Shown in pieces: positions 13,301 to 26,375 of a DNA stretch of 64,000 nt. Location of the stretch: the NCBI GenBank assembly GCA_022605955.1, contig JAKCOZ010000020.1, positions 8,855,001-8,919,000 of the forward strand, read 5' to 3'. The notes under the pieces are model-generated. The model was not told where the DNA came from. It saw nothing but the letters and a program-made list of their open reading frames with translations, and ran no database searches. This stretch comes from Rallus limicola (Eukaryota; Chordata; Aves; Gruiformes; Rallidae). Within the stretch, counting starts at the first letter, position 1; each line of letters begins with the position of its first letter. The translations under genes were made by a program, and so were the position numbers.

Positions 13301-16138
13301 GCCCTTTTCTTTTAAAGATTCTTTTCAAAGATTGAACTATTTAGTTAGCTGCTTAATCAAATGCAAAAAAAAAAAGCTGCTATAATAGTTAAAATGGACT
13401 TTATAAATAAATTTAGGATTTTTAATTATTGAAAGAGGAAACTGTCATCACTAGCATTTGAGAAAATGTTCTGGTGATGTGAATGGCAAGACTGGGATGT
13501 AGGGTTGCCACAGTAACTTTTGCAACCTTAACATCTCTTCTGTAGGATGCTAGTACTTGTTTAGTTGCAATAAAGTAAGCTTGATATACTTTGTAATAGA
13601 ACGATGCTTCTGAATTTCTTTCAGGCAGTCATAGGAAATTTAGGTGCAAGCTCACTTTGTCTTCTGCTGCATCTTCACAGATTTTAAGTATTTTTTGGGT
13701 ATTTCAAATAAGATTGAAGGAATCAGAAAGGTCTGTCTTTGACACATGAAGAATTCCTGGTGTCTAACTGGAAAAAGTGTAGGTTTATGGGATGTGCCTC
13801 AAATTACTTGATCATTAATGTTTTAATTGAAACTAAAATACAGAAAGACAGACAGAGAATAATAAGGAAAATGGAAAAAATTTCCAAGATGTGGAAAAAA
13901 AAAAAAAAAATCCCTAATGTGGGAAAGATAAAAGTATAAGACTTTGAAGGAGCTTCTATGGGAAAGAGCTTACAAGCTCTTTTATCTTTGGTTTTCATCA
14001 TATTTTGCTCTTGAACACAATTCATGCTTTCATACTTTCTGAAATGCAGTGGTTATTTATCAGCCACAGAGTTTGGTTCAAGAGGGAGGAATGTGTTAAT
14101 AATGGAGCACTATATATTTTGAATTACTCTTTTTATTTATTTATTTTTTTTTTTTAGTCAATTACCAGACCCTGCAATTGAAGACCAAGGACAGGATTAT
14201 ATACGTCCTATACTGAGCAAGTACGCAGCTGTGTGTGTTCGTTGCCCAGGTTATGGAACAAGGTAAAACTTTCATAGTCTGAAATAGTGTGTACTGGGTG
14301 AATGCAGAGCTCAGATTAAAATTATGTTGCTATAAGTTTAGTGACTGCTTTAAAATTGCTTAGGTGTCAGTCAAGTGTAATTCAGTAAAGTATTCCCTTG
14401 CTCAGGATTCTAGTGTCTCGGATTTGCTACTGATGAGCATTTGAAGCACACATTACAGTTCATCTTTGGCAGGGAGTATGACATAGCTTCAGTGTGTCCA
14501 AGACAAGATAAGACAGTTCTCATTCTCCAGTGTAGCGGTTACATTGTTGTCATCAAAACATAATGTGGTTTTCTGCTAAAAACATTATTTCAAAGCTTTT
14601 TATATTCTGAGGAACTGTAGAACACATTTCTCTTCCAAGAGCAGGAATAGTTTCATCTGCATAGCTAAGTTAAAGGTTTCTTCTGGCATGTCACTTTAAT
14701 ATTGTAGCTGCTGTTTTCATATGTTAACAACCCATTACTCTTGTTCAAAAGAACGTGTTATTTCCACCTTTCCCCTAACTGCTGCTGCTGGTTTCACTGA
14801 GATATTCTCACTTTCTGCTCAGACTGTTCTATCACAGCTGCAAGAAGAGTAATATAATGCATCTTGCATTTAATCCTCAATGGGAACAAATTAGAGGTGA
14901 ACCTTGTTGCTTCTGGTAGGGAATTCCTGCTCTAAAAGACTGCCAATGTTTTTGTCAGATTGGGCTCTCTGGCCTAGTCAGCCATAGCATTTCCATTGCA
15001 GAGATGTAAATTAATAAGCAGAGAGTGCTAATTTCTGTAAGAATTTTAAGCTGGTATTCTGAGAAAGAAACCACTGCAAAAACTGAGTAGCAAGTGTATT
15101 CAAAGAATGCTTTGAATATGGGATAATGAAGGCTTAAAATGGTAAAGATGCATCTTCTTCCCCTTGCTTCACAGGTGGCAGTCTGGCTATTTCAAAAGAA
15201 ACAGGGATGACTCTAAAAATACCAGCCTTTTTCTGGTGAATTACCACTATATTTCAAGTCTTCCCTGCTACTATAATTTTATGCTAACACATATTTTTCT
15301 TGTAGCAGCATGGCTTAGGGAACAGAGCTTGTTAATTAGGCCTCACAATATTCTTCCTTTGAAATTAGGAACTCTTCTATATGAGTGAACAACTGTGCAA
15401 TGACTTGGGGAAAGCCACCACATAACAATGGTGGAAAAATCTTATTTGTGTCAGTTATTGGGCTCTGGCTAGGTACTGCAGTGTCCACAGAGGAATGACA
15501 GCTTACACTTGGCAGAGTGGCATAGATGTGTGAAGGGAATCTGCTTTTCATGAAAACAAATTATTCATTTGGAAGATTACTAGAAGGAGAAAACCTTTTC
15601 TCTGTGATTGTGTGTCGGTATCCTGTGGTAATTAATCAGACAATTGACTTGAAAGGAAAGAATGAAAGAGGACTATTGATAGGAGTAACCCATCAGGGTG
15701 CACGCAGGCTCTGAAGAAAAGATTTGGTCTTATGCTACTTCTGAATGGAACATTTGACACTAAAAGAATTTAAACTTTCTGTCATGCACTCTGTAAATGA
15801 GCAGCTTTGTGTGTCAGCTACTGCAAATGCAGCAAGAAATTGGAGCAGTGGAGGACTTAAAAGGTGCATTTGAACTTGCCAGGATTTCTGCACTGCTAGT
15901 GTGGTGATGATTTGGTCCAGAAAAGAAAGAGCTAAAGCCTTGAAGGATGAGGGCTGGGGCCCTGCAAGCATATATAATGGACATACCACTCAACCTTCTC
16001 CCTTTCTGCTGTTTCAGGACTAACACAGTCATTCTCGTTGATGCCGAAGGACAGGTGACTTTCACAGAGCGCAACATGATCAATGAAGACGTCAACCAGT
16101 GGAAAACGAGCACCTACGAATTCAAACTGCACACTTAG
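1373..16138 (+). CDS. TANGO2: TANGO2 (transport and Golgi organization 2 homolog), 3' six coding exons; 5' end outside window
   Basis: Coding exons: 1373-1492, 2474-2588, 12229-12299, 12897-13050, 14158-14262, 16018-16138 (stop TAG 16136-16138). All introns are GT-AG and frames join cleanly. The first exon enters with two bases of a split Gly codon and reads [16 protein letters not shown]. Later landmarks are [75 protein letters not shown] and [16 protein letters not shown]. These are characteristic of the NRDE/TANGO2 family. The 227 residues here plus the 49 missing N-terminal residues of the human protein give 276, the human length, so the product looks intact. Family knowledge: cytoplasmic/mitochondrial-Golgi protein whose loss in humans causes metabolic crises; roles in lipid and heme handling are proposed. 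The second intron (2589-12228) is large and holds a CR1 relic. The missing first coding exon(s) should lie left of position 1. Assignment is very secure. Confidence 0.97.
6379..6606 (-). repeat. CR1 LINE 3' fragment (minus orientation)
   Basis: The plus strand reads CACAGAAACACAGAATTGTAGGGG, then a stretch like 'ttgaaagggacctccagaga', '..gggcagcctgtcccaggg..' and '..ctgtgaaaaaattcttcc..'. This is the hallmark reverse complement of the avian CR1 3' end. It is a 5'-truncated, non-coding relic in the large TANGO2 intron. The distal boundary (about 6606) is approximate because similarity fades there. Confidence 0.88.
9753..9787. repeat. 17-bp tandem duplication
   Basis: The unit 'ttttaatttggaactt' occurs twice in direct succession, separated by one base, in the large TANGO2 intron. 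Confidence 0.75.
10983..11024. repeat. (TG)n(TA)n microsatellite with poly-T
   Basis: GTGTGTGTG is followed by a TATATA run and then an A/T-rich homopolymer tract, within the large TANGO2 intron. Confidence 0.85.
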
Positions 16139-17870
16139 CTTTCCATTTGAATGGTTTGTAATAAAAGCAGTGAGAGGACAAGGCATTAAGCTCTAGTAAA
16201 TGTTTTGTGCCAGCCTCCATTAGCTAAAAATAGCAAGGAAAGCAAAAGTTTGAACAAAATACTAGTATACCCTATCAGGCCTACAAATAGTTTGGATAAA
16301 ACAAAAAAAACCCTTGGTTTTACATTAAGTAGCAACTTATAATCAGAAATAGATTTGTGAATACCACCCTGCCTCCAGGACAAGGCCCTCTTTGCCCAAG
16401 AAAAAGTCATTGCTTTTTTGTGGATGTGGTTCACTTGCTTTTGAAGATGTTTTAAGTAGACTCTTAAATATATTTTTGGTTCCAAGTAAGGGAAATAATT
16501 GCTGCTTTTATTGTTCTATCTGAAGGTTTTACCAAACTTTGCTTTCCCTTTGATGTTTGCTTTTAAGATTGTATAACTGATGCCAATGTGCACTAAATGA
16601 ATGTATGTTACCTTGGTACATTAAGTGCTTTAGTAATACTTAAACATTTTAGCAGTGCCACAGTGCAGTGTTCTGCCTGGAGGGATTACTTTGTTTTTCC
16701 TGTAGATAATATAGCAATAGATCATATTTCTAAAACTTGATTTGAGAGTGGGTAGGAAATGGTGTTCAGTCTCTCTCCAGTTTTCCTGAGAAAATCCTGG
16801 GAGCAGACTTCCTTACCTTTGACCGCAATGAAAGCGTGTATTATGACATCTTGTTTCCTGATAGTATAGTTAAGCAGTATTAGTGGTCTTTTCTTCCCCA
16901 GCATGCAGGTAAGGAGTAGATACCCACTGGTAAACAGAAGCTTGATAAGTTTACATATATCAGCTGGTTTGTATATGTGCAAATCTGGCTTGATTTCTTC
17001 ATGGGTAGAATATGTTAAAGCCCAGAGTGATTACTCATAGATTTATTTTTTTTTAAGAATAGCTATTTGTTGTAAGGTGACATTATTGTCTTGTTGCTGA
17101 AAAAGTTGGCTATTAAGATGCACTTCATATGATCTAACATCTGTGAATTAAAAAGCTATTTAAATGCACGCTTTTATCAATTATTCAGTGCCAGTGTAGG
17201 TGATAGAAGGTTCTAGCTAATACCAAGATATTTTAAAATCTGAAGTTGTTTTGCTGCTATTGGGTGTTCCATTTTGACTTGTTTTGAATGCTGAATATGA
17301 AGTTAGTAATGGATCTGCTACTACTTTTTTCTCTATATATGCTGGATGTATTCTTTTTACAAGCCTCTGATTATTAATTATTGCAAAGTAGCAACATTTC
17401 TAACACTCTTCACAAAGATGTGCAACTGTTCTGTACTCAGTTGTGTGTTCAAGCCTTGTCACTAATGTGTGCCTGTAAGGGAGACAGCAGTGAATTAGAC
17501 TTGCCTTTGAGGTGAAGTACTGTGAAAGGCTGTTCCCAGATTTCTATTTGCCAGGAGATGCTCAAGCAGCATTTAGTCACTTGTTCCCTTTGTATTTGCA
17601 TATTTAAATAGCTTCTAGATACCAGGACTGCTTGCTTGACTAGTCACCAGTCTGTGAATCAGCGCTACATATAGGACATTTTGACCACCTTGATTGCAAG
17701 ATGATCAAGACAGTTGTTGGGTTGTACATGGTTTCAAACTCGGAGCCGTGCAGACTGTCTTTCTATGTCTGTCTTTGCAGGAAATTAATTAACCCTTTGA
17801 ACATTTTTTTAATGATGGTTCAAAGCATGTATTTGGATGAATAAAAATGTTGTTATTTTTAGACACAGAG
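16139..17870 (+). other. TANGO2: Probable TANGO2 3' UTR
   Basis: Non-coding sequence immediately after the TANGO2 stop. AATAAA hexamers occur at 16160-16165 (only 21 bases after the stop) and at 17840-17845, the latter followed by T/G-rich sequence suited to a cleavage site. Further hexamers at 19795-19800 and 20266-20271 could serve longer isoforms. The 3' end is inferred from these motifs only. Confidence 0.5.
17840..17845 (+). terminator. Candidate TANGO2 polyadenylation signal
   Basis: Canonical AATAAA about 1.7 kb after the stop codon, with 'ttgttattttta' just downstream. Chosen over 16160 because of the better downstream element; not proven. Confidence 0.4.
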
Positions 17871-20800
17871 AAATAGCCATAGCTGTCTTAAACTTGAACT
17901 TGACAAGTGCATGTTTAAAAGCAAAACTCCCCTTCGCTGGCTCGCTCTTACTGAGAGCTTCTGTACTGAACTTTTTTATACCTCAAGGAAAAGCTTGTCA
18001 CTCTATATTTGAATAAGACATTTGCTTTGAAGAGTTTAACTAAATGGCAAGCAAAATGCTTGTGTGCTGTTTCACGCCAAAAGCATTTATAAATCTTTCT
18101 GTTTATATTAGTCCTGCAATAATGAAAGTTGATTCTTATGTTTTACATACAGGCAAAAGAAAATCAGGTTAGAGCTTAGATGTAAAAGCAGATGATAGAA
18201 GTCTATTTTTTGCTTTGCTCAAATCAAAATTCTGAATCTGGGATTTGTTTTTCTGGCAATTAAAATCAACAGCAAAGAACTGAAACCTCTGATGTTGGGG
18301 GTTTTTTAATTATGCCAGAGTAGTGGATGAAGTAAGGCCTTTTTTAGCTTCTTTTGGAGCTTATGAGAGTTTGTAATTGGCTTCAGTGACAACAGGATCA
18401 GAGCTGCAGTGCAGATGTCTGCACATGGTGCTTGTCCTTAGAATGATCAGGTATTTGTGAAGTGTGGAACTTCCTGTGTGCAAATCAGAATTGCAATGAA
18501 TCTACCAGAAAAAAAAATGAACTGTAGCTAAAGTTAACAAAGTACTTTATTTTTATAAAAGGATTTTTAAGAATAAATGAGGATTTTAAGTATCTGTTTT
18601 AAAGGATGTAAGAGTTTTAAATTTAAGTACCAGAAATGGATTTACTCCTTTTTAAGTGTGCTGTATTTTTCTGGGGGTTTTCTTTGGGGTTTTTGTGTGG
18701 GTTGGTTTTTAAAATTCTGTTCTGTTCCATCAGGATATGTACCCAAGTAAGAAACTGGAAAATACTTCTTTAAAACTAATAATACAAGTTTGGAGCATTT
18801 TGCTTTGTTTTTCAGATTAGTAAAGAAATTGAGTGGAATGTTCCCTGACCCAGTATCATAGTAATCAATATGCTCCAGCTTCTGACAACCAGTATGTACC
18901 CACCACCTTCCCTCCCAAAAGCAAATAGGCTCTTGTTACAGCCCTGGCTTGATTCCACTCCAAGCACAGCAAGATCAGGTAGAAAACAGAAAGGTTCTCA
19001 AACACCAAATGTCCAACGTGATGTTTGGAGAATCCCTCCTCCTGCTGTGATCTCAGGGTACTTAGAATCTGCCTTCTGCCTTGCAAACTGGAGTGAATCC
19101 TTCAAGACTTAATACCAGAATGTGCTAAGCAAGCCCTTAGAGGAAGAGGGACTGGTGTATTCTTGCCTGTAAAATGGTGGAGCCAGTTTATGAAAGCCAG
19201 CTAGCGTTAGCTTTACAAGCAGTGACCTTTTCAAACTGACAGTCTCTTTGAGAAGGCAAGGAACTGACGATGTCAAGATGGCAACCCAAATAAATTCATG
19301 GGGACTTCACAAAAGCTGCACAAAGAAAAGCTTTAGCTCACTAGCCTCCGAAGTTGACACTGTCAAGTCTTGTCTATGCAGTGGGATTAAATTTGGTCTG
19401 GATTGTTTTTGGTCTTGAAATTATGTGGTTGCATCAAGTGCTTGTGCAAGACAAGTTACCAAGTATCAGGGACTCTGAAAATCGGTATAATGCTAGAAAT
19501 ATGTTGATAGCACTTTGAAGGGCTCAGCTTTCTCCCAGAAAATTGAAATAATCCCAGCAGAGGTATAGTACAGGTAATAGGACAGAAAGAAGAAAACCAG
19601 TGCTTCCTTAGTGAAAAGCCAGAGCCTCACAAAACACTCCTGAAGGGCAAGGGTCCAGGCTTACTGTGGAAAAAGTCTGGATCCTCAGCAGACCTGAGGC
19701 TTCTTACACTAAGATGTGCTGCCTTAATGTTCTGCTGTACCTGGACACTGCAGTGGATATGTAATTGTGTCATCTCCCTGATATCAGTAGCTTTAATAAA
19801 TGCACTCTTAATAGAGCAGAGAATCAGTTGGGCCTTTGGAGGTCCACAGTATGTTCAAAGCTTACCTGATGTTTATTGCTATAAATTAAGTCTACCAGAC
19901 TAAATATTAAGACAAGATATTGATAGGACTTGTAACAATGTTTTCATAATATCCTAAGGAAATAAGTTTAAAATTAATTTATTAAATACTAAGCAATCAT
20001 AAGGCAATAATTAAAACATCTTACACTTCAAATTTAGCTTGAAGAACTTAAATAATGCACATTTATGGCTTAGCAAGCATCTATTTATATGGAACACTAG
20101 CTACTAGGAATTAGATTACTGAACTCAGGTTAATAGGATGCTCATAATGTTCTTCACCTGATTCATTTTCTGCAGAGGAACCATGTTGATAGCTTCTGAG
20201 GATTTAGGAAATGGTCTTGACATGGTAAAAGTAGACTCTGTATTGTAACCAGCTAGAAAGGCAACAATAAACTGTGAGAATTACATAACCCATTGGTATG
20301 ACTCATGCTATGAAATTAAGGTGAGCAGAGTGAAGAAACTGTTGACTGTATAAAATGAGTATATAAAGTAATGATCTCTGGAAGATCCTGTGTCAAGAAC
20401 TTAGAAAACGGAAACAGTAGTATCAACGTAAAGTACTCCAGTTTGCTGTAACTCTTATAACAGAAGACACCAGGACTGAACAGCTGAGAGAAAAAAAAAG
20501 TTAACTTTTCAGTAGGATAGGCAAGAATTGTAATATATCTATAAACTCATATACAATGTGAATGAGAGAGGCAATTTCTCTGCTGATTCACAATAATTTT
20601 TTTGTCTTTTTACTAGAAAGATAAATGGAGAAAAACAAATGCAAACTAGGAACAGATCAGAAGTTAAAGTGAAGAAGGAGGTCATACTTAATTTAGCAAT
20701 GGACAAATATAATGAAGAAAATCTGTTATGTTGAAAGATGTTCTGAACAGTATCTACAAAAGCTTGCGTGGAAAAGAAGTGTCTATTTTACAAGTAGACA

Positions 20801-23800
20801 AAGATGGACAGTGTAGCTTTAAGGCATCTAGGCTAAATCAGGAATATTTACTGGTACTCTATGGAGACCTTTATTCTAAGCATGAAACTTGGTGTGACAT
20901 GATGATGCTAGTGTTTTGTATGGAGAAATACAGATTTATAAATCTACATCTAAACATTTTTGTGGCGAATTTAGAATCATCATCAGAATGAAATACCTGT
21001 TCTAATAGAATTTGCGTTCAACCATGCCAAAAAGGTTGCTCTAAGTAGAGTTCTGTAAGGTAGTGCTAAAGAGTCAACTTTCACAAAAGTGGTTGTAACA
21101 CAAAGGTAAAATAAACAGCAAGTAGGACTGCAAAGTTGAAGAATTACATGATAGTAACTTCAGTGAAGGCATTGGGTTTAATAGGTGAGTAGAACAAAAT
21201 AACCTCCATAATCTGAATATCTTTGCTAAAATAGCATCTTTTCCAGCTTGCATTTAATTTCTATTTTGTTCTGTGATTTATCTTATTTTCTTTGTGTCTT
21301 TACTGAGTATCACCTTGAATGATCACATTACTAATTGAAACTAATTGCATCATTAAGTATTTGTGTCAACAGGGAAAACCTTGATTTTTCTTAAAACACT
21401 GTAAAAACCCAAGTGAAATCCTGATCCCTCTCTTGAAGAGTGTGAGCTGGAAATGGTATTCAGTGATAAATTCTCTTGATCTAAGGAAGCCCCAGAAAGC
21501 CAACCAACCCAAATCCCCACCAAACCCCAAATCAGAACCACTGCCCTGCATGTAGATTAGTTTCCACTGGACCTGATTCTTACGTAGGTATGGGATCTGA
21601 ACTTCTCTATATAACTTTGAATAGCACAGAATTAAGTGTTATGAAAATAATTTATGTAGAATATTTTTTAATGAAACTTCATCATTCACACTGTAGCATC
21701 ATTACATTTGTCTCTGCAATTATGATTACATAATAGTAAGAATTTAAACAAATGTATAAGCTGGCTTTTATGTGAGCACTTAAAAGTGTATTTAGTCCTC
21801 ATTTAACTTTCTCTGAAGTAATGGGACTTCAGAACACTCCTCATAATCATTTCACTTAGAATATTTAAGTATATAATGGTCTGGAACTGATCTGAAACTT
21901 TATTTTATGAGCTTGTTCTTTTTGTGACCTCCAAGAAACCACAATGCCTCTTACTGCAGAGAGGTGACTTACAAGTTTGTGTCTGGTGAGCAAGGAAATG
22001 TTTTCCCTGTGTATCTCCTCTGAAATGCCAGCCCTTGCAGGCACAGGGCCAGCCTTGGTCAGGAACTCACCAGATTCTGTAAACACATTGATTGCTTCTG
22101 CTTGGTGGAGGAAACCACATCACTTTTTAGACGTTAATTAAGGTAGATTAAATAATAAACCAAAGAATATGTGGAGCCAATAGTGTCTCTTTTTGTGATA
22201 CAATATTATAATTAGTATTCAATAACTGGGGCTTTTGCTGCTCATTGGAGGAACACACTCTTCCAAGAAAAAGGCAAATGAAAAAGCTAGGCTTTTGTCT
22301 CCCTGTACCAGTTCTGTTGTGAATAGCTACTGGGAATAACCACTGAGCTGAGGTATCAGGCAAATGTTTTTATCCATCTTCTGTTTACCATATTTCATTT
22401 AAATGGCTGGCATTTAGAGAGGAATTAACTGTCCTTTCAGTTACAGATGGGTCTGCATTAGTACCTGAGTTTGAGTAGTGCTCATGATTTTTCTTGTAGT
22501 CCCTGTTTACTGTGCTTTGGTTTGTGTTTTAGGGAAACCTCAGGTCACAGGGACTAGACTGATTTTGGATGGAATGGAACTGGTAGATGTGCTTCAGGAA
22601 TCTAACTGTCCTCCTAACAGGTAGCAGGTTTAGCCTGAAGCAGAACTGTCTGAAACACACATAGCAGGGAGATGGAGTGCTTGGCACCAATCATTTTGCT
22701 GCATAAATCTGCTTATGTCAGTCTGGTTTACTTACAGATGCAGCAGAAGTGTGGTGTGTTGGTATCCTTGTGATGTGGCAGTTGCAATTTTTCCTGTTGT
22801 CTTTAGCAATATATTGTGCCAGTGGAGTCTGAGTACTCTCTTGGTATAATATGCGTGTGTTTAGCCTGGCAAAGCAATCCTGGAATGGCAGTTACATAAA
22901 AAATAGCCATACCAGTGCAGTTGTGCTTTCAGAAGCATAACTTATTTTGCCTCTGCTGGGGAAAACAAAAGTACTGACATTTATGGTTTTGCTCATAAGT
23001 GCAACTACACCTGGATTTTTGGCAGCCAAAGATTATGCTCCTGATTCATGTCTGCATGCCACTAGCATAATGTGTATAGTAGACCAAGCTGAGGGGCTGA
23101 GCAGCAGTTTCTGTAGTTCGCAGCAGTCCTATGGAACAACAAAGGATGCTCTGTTAGCACAGGTTTGAATTTAATCCATCATGATGTGTAATGATGGACA
23201 GGAAAAGCTGCCACTCAACAGGAGTCACAGACTGGAGGATGGGAGAGGCCAGAATGTCTGAAGTAGTAGTTGTCAGCAGAGTGCTGCTACAGCTCTTGAA
23301 AAGTAACTCAGAATGACTTGCAGGGTTAGTTTAACACCTGAACATGTGGTAGAGATGCCACATGCATGTGGTAGAGATGCCACAAGGCTGGATCAGAGGA
23401 TTTTTTCTTCTATGCATAAATCTATCTTTCCAAACAGCAGATAACTATTACCTGCTCCTGGAAAGAGTGCTCTGCACTACTTGGATGACAAGGCCAATAG
23501 GAAGCAAAGTATGAAGACTGATGTTCTCTGCCATGTGGATGTTTAATTTTTTTGCCCTCTAATATTCATGTGGATAAACTGTATCTAAGAATGCAGGATT
23601 TTCAACCCTAAGAACAAGCTTATTCTATGAATCAAGAACAAGCTGGGAAGCCTTAGTCACTGATATGCAGTAGCACTAACCCAGGTCCAATTGGCAACTG
23701 CAGAGAATGTTACTTACGAGTGGCAGGTGCAGTCCAGTTTCTGATATGAAGGTCACCTAAATGACTTAAAAATCTGTGTATTTTTGCTATATTTATTGGT

Positions 23801-25046
23801 GCAAACTTGGAATATCTAAAAAAAAAACCAACCAAAAACCCAACCAAACCCAGGACAGGTTAATTAAACCAAACAAATTTAGTAGATGTTAAACAACTCA
23901 CAACTCTTACTCACACAAAAAATAATTTTCCCATTACTGATTTTTTTTCCATGGTTGACAGCCTTTTCAGACTTCTAATTTAGATAGCTGTATTACAGAA
24001 GGCTTTGTCACTTCCACCCAGAATGATCAGGTACAGTCTACACAGAAGAATCTCCCTGCTGAAGAAAGGTTGGGCTTTGCAGATTTGTTTGAAATGTCTT
24101 TGGAATGATATGGAATAGTATTTTTTCTATATTTTACTTCTCCAGAAAGTAAAAATAACTTTTTTGCTAAACTGTTTTACTGAAATAAGTTATTTGGGCT
24201 GAGCAAAATTTGTCTCCCAGTAGATTTCCCTGTTGGAACCTTGCAGTGTGTGTGCTGCGGTTCCTGATGCTGTCACTAAGAATATGGAAGAGACACTGGC
24301 TCCACCTAATTTTCATTCTGATGAATGCAGCCTATTAACTTGAGGATGTTCGTAGGGGGTTTCCTTAAGCTTGCATTCTTTATTGTGGGTTTATGGCAGT
24401 TGTTGCTGTCCAGCCTTGTAGATGTAAATCTCCTTGTCATTAGGAACATGATAGTTCATGGTACCGTTGTAAATCCCGATTGCACTATGCAGCTGGACCT
24501 GAGCACTTCTAATTCAAAAGTCTGGATAGAAGATGTCTTTGTGCATGTTTATCAAGTCTTTCATCAGAAATGCAGGTGATCAACGTTTTCAGGTGAATTT
24601 GCACCTGGCCAGACATACCAGATGAGATTTAATCCTCCAGAGGTGTCTCAGACCTTCTGGGCTGCACATTTAACCATGATTGCTGTGATGAAAATGTTGT
24701 TTTGCTACTGGACTGTTATTGTCTGTTTATAAAAAGTTAGAAGTGCATTTCCCTGTAGCATCAGCATCTCAAAGAATCAGCTGTTGCATTCTTGCTTTTA
24801 AGTCATAGTATTATGATTCTCTGAAAACATGTACACTAGAAAAGCTCTAACATACTAATTTGTTCACTTTCAAAGTGCTGCAGTCATTTTAGTTCTTCCA
24901 GTTCTACATGAAAATCTGGCTTTATGCTGTTTATGTACATCTAAAAAATTAACCTGGTTTCTGCAATGTGCACTCTCTCACTGCAATACTTCAGTTTTAC
25001 AGTCACATAAATTGGATGCAAATAAGTCATGATACTTGCATTTTCA
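17871..25046. other. Intergenic DNA between TANGO2 and the LTR
   Basis: AT-rich, no gene recognised. It has two more AATAAA hexamers, a 22-bp tandem duplication at 23343-23384, and an A/AACC-rich stretch around 23819-23850. Frames of up to about 87 codons (for example near 20728 and 24325) show no recognisable domain and no splice partners. Confidence 0.6.
23343..23384. repeat. 22-bp tandem duplication
   Basis: 'catgtggtagagatgccaca' is repeated directly. Each unit also contains the short inverted pair GTGG...CCAC. Confidence 0.85.
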
Positions 25047-25188
25047 TATATCCTTTGAAAGGGACAATCTTCTCCTGTCACAATGTTAACAATTTATGAG
25101 GTGATGTGACACAGCTAGTTCATAGCAAGTGCCAACATCAACTCAAATTCTGTGCTTAATAAGACTTTTTTCCTGAGCTTTGAAAGCT
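25047..25188. repeat. Left copy of ~140-bp direct repeat flanking an LTR
   Basis: Runs from 'tatatcctttgaaaggga' to '..tgagctttgaaagct'. It aligns end to end with 26238-26375 with about six substitutions and three small indels (my manual alignment). It abuts the LTR start at 25189 with no gap. Confidence 0.9.
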
Positions 25189-25582
25189 TGTGGTGGTTTT
25201 GGCCCTGGCTAGAGGCCAAATGCCCACCAAGCTGCTCGCTCAGTCCCCCCTTCAGCTGAAAAGGGGAGAAAAAATATTTCTCAGGGCTTAGGCCCTGAGA
25301 TAAGGACAGAGGGATCACTCTCCAATTAGTGCAATGGGCAAAACAGACTCGGCACAGAATAAAGGAAAAAGTGATTTATTACAACTATGACTAATGCACC
25401 CAGTGAATCGGAAAGAGAGAAGAGTAAGAAGCAGCCAGGTCTTAAAGTGCCTTCACCCCACCCCTCCCCTTCTTAGCAAACTTAAACTTCATCACGATTT
25501 TACTCCCTTCTTCCCCCCGCAACATGGTGTGGGGAGGGGCCTCTTAGCACCCTTAACTTTAATCATCAGTTCTGCTCCCTTC

Positions 25583-25665
<83 letters not shown>

Positions 25666-26236
25666 CTTATGGTGCTGTGGGGTCCCACCCACCTGAGAGT
25701 CGTATCCACGAACTTCTGCAGCGTGAGTCCTCTCCATCCGGGAGTCATCTCCCCACCACAGGCCTCTCAGCAGGACTCCCTTCCATAGGGTTCCGACATT
25801 TGGCCCCAGGCTCCCCTGGCCTGGCTCCCTGCAAAAGTCACAACTCCCCCGGCAAACCTGCTGAGGCGTGGATCAATCTCTTCACAGGGTGTAGATGTCT
25901 CTGCTCCCCGTCCTCATCCATGGGCTGTGAGGGGACAACCCGCTTCACCATGGTCTTCTCCATGAGCTGCAGGGGAAACTTTCTTTCCACATTCCTTTCC
26001 CCCCCTCTCCTTCTGGCTCTGGCCTTGGCTATCGGTTCAGCTGGTCACATCTTCCCACTCTGTGTTCTGGTAGCAAAGTGCCCCAGCCTGCAGTTTTTTT
26101 CTCCTATATGTGATTCACAGAGGTGCTATGAATCCATCTGGGATTGGTCAGAGGTAAGTTTCTGGATCTTGCAGAAAACTGTAACTGCTGCTTTGCAAAA
26201 GCCATCTCAGCAGCACAGCTACAGCAAACTGCAACA
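25189..26236 (-). mobile_element. Solo LTR of an avian endogenous retrovirus (non-coding)
   Basis: A 1,048-bp block. On the minus strand it starts TGTTGCAGTTTGC and ends ACCACCACA, i.e. the TG...CA ends of an LTR. A minus-strand AATAAA lies at 25380-25375, about 190 bases before the 3' end, as expected for an R/U5 boundary. Internal text such as 'catgggctgtgaggggaca' and 'cttcaccatggtcttctcc' resembles repeated LTR blocks common in bird genomes (recognised from memory, family not named). No retroviral internal region is present, so it is a solo LTR. A CA/CT microsatellite has expanded within it. The longest frame (25677-26249 +) is treated as chance. Confidence 0.75.
25585..25661. repeat. (CA)n(CT)n compound microsatellite
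   Basis: About 24 CA units (25585-25632) run directly into about 14 CT units (25633-25661), inside the solo LTR. Likely polymorphic in length. The repetitive frames it creates are not genes. Confidence 0.95.
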
Positions 26237-26237
26237 C

Positions 26238-26375
26238 TATATCCTTTGAAAGGGACAATCTTCTGTCAGAATGTTAACAATTTATGACCTGATGTGACAT
26301 AGTTCATAGCAAGTGCCAACATCGACTCAAATTCTGTGCTTAATAATGAGACTTTTTTCCTGAGCTTTGAAGGTT
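26238..26375. repeat. Right copy of ~140-bp direct repeat flanking an LTR
   Basis: Second copy of 25047-25188. It begins one base after the LTR end at 26236 and has diverged by about six substitutions and three small indels. Confidence 0.9.

Noticed and set aside
25394..25737. Frames encoding THTHTH/SLSLSL and ERERER/VCVCVC stretches
   Set aside because: Direct translation of the CA/CT microsatellite, not protein genes.
25677..26249. 190-codon open frame on the plus strand
   Set aside because: Lies antisense across the solo LTR, has no recognisable domain and runs past the LTR end into the flanking repeat. Treated as chance.
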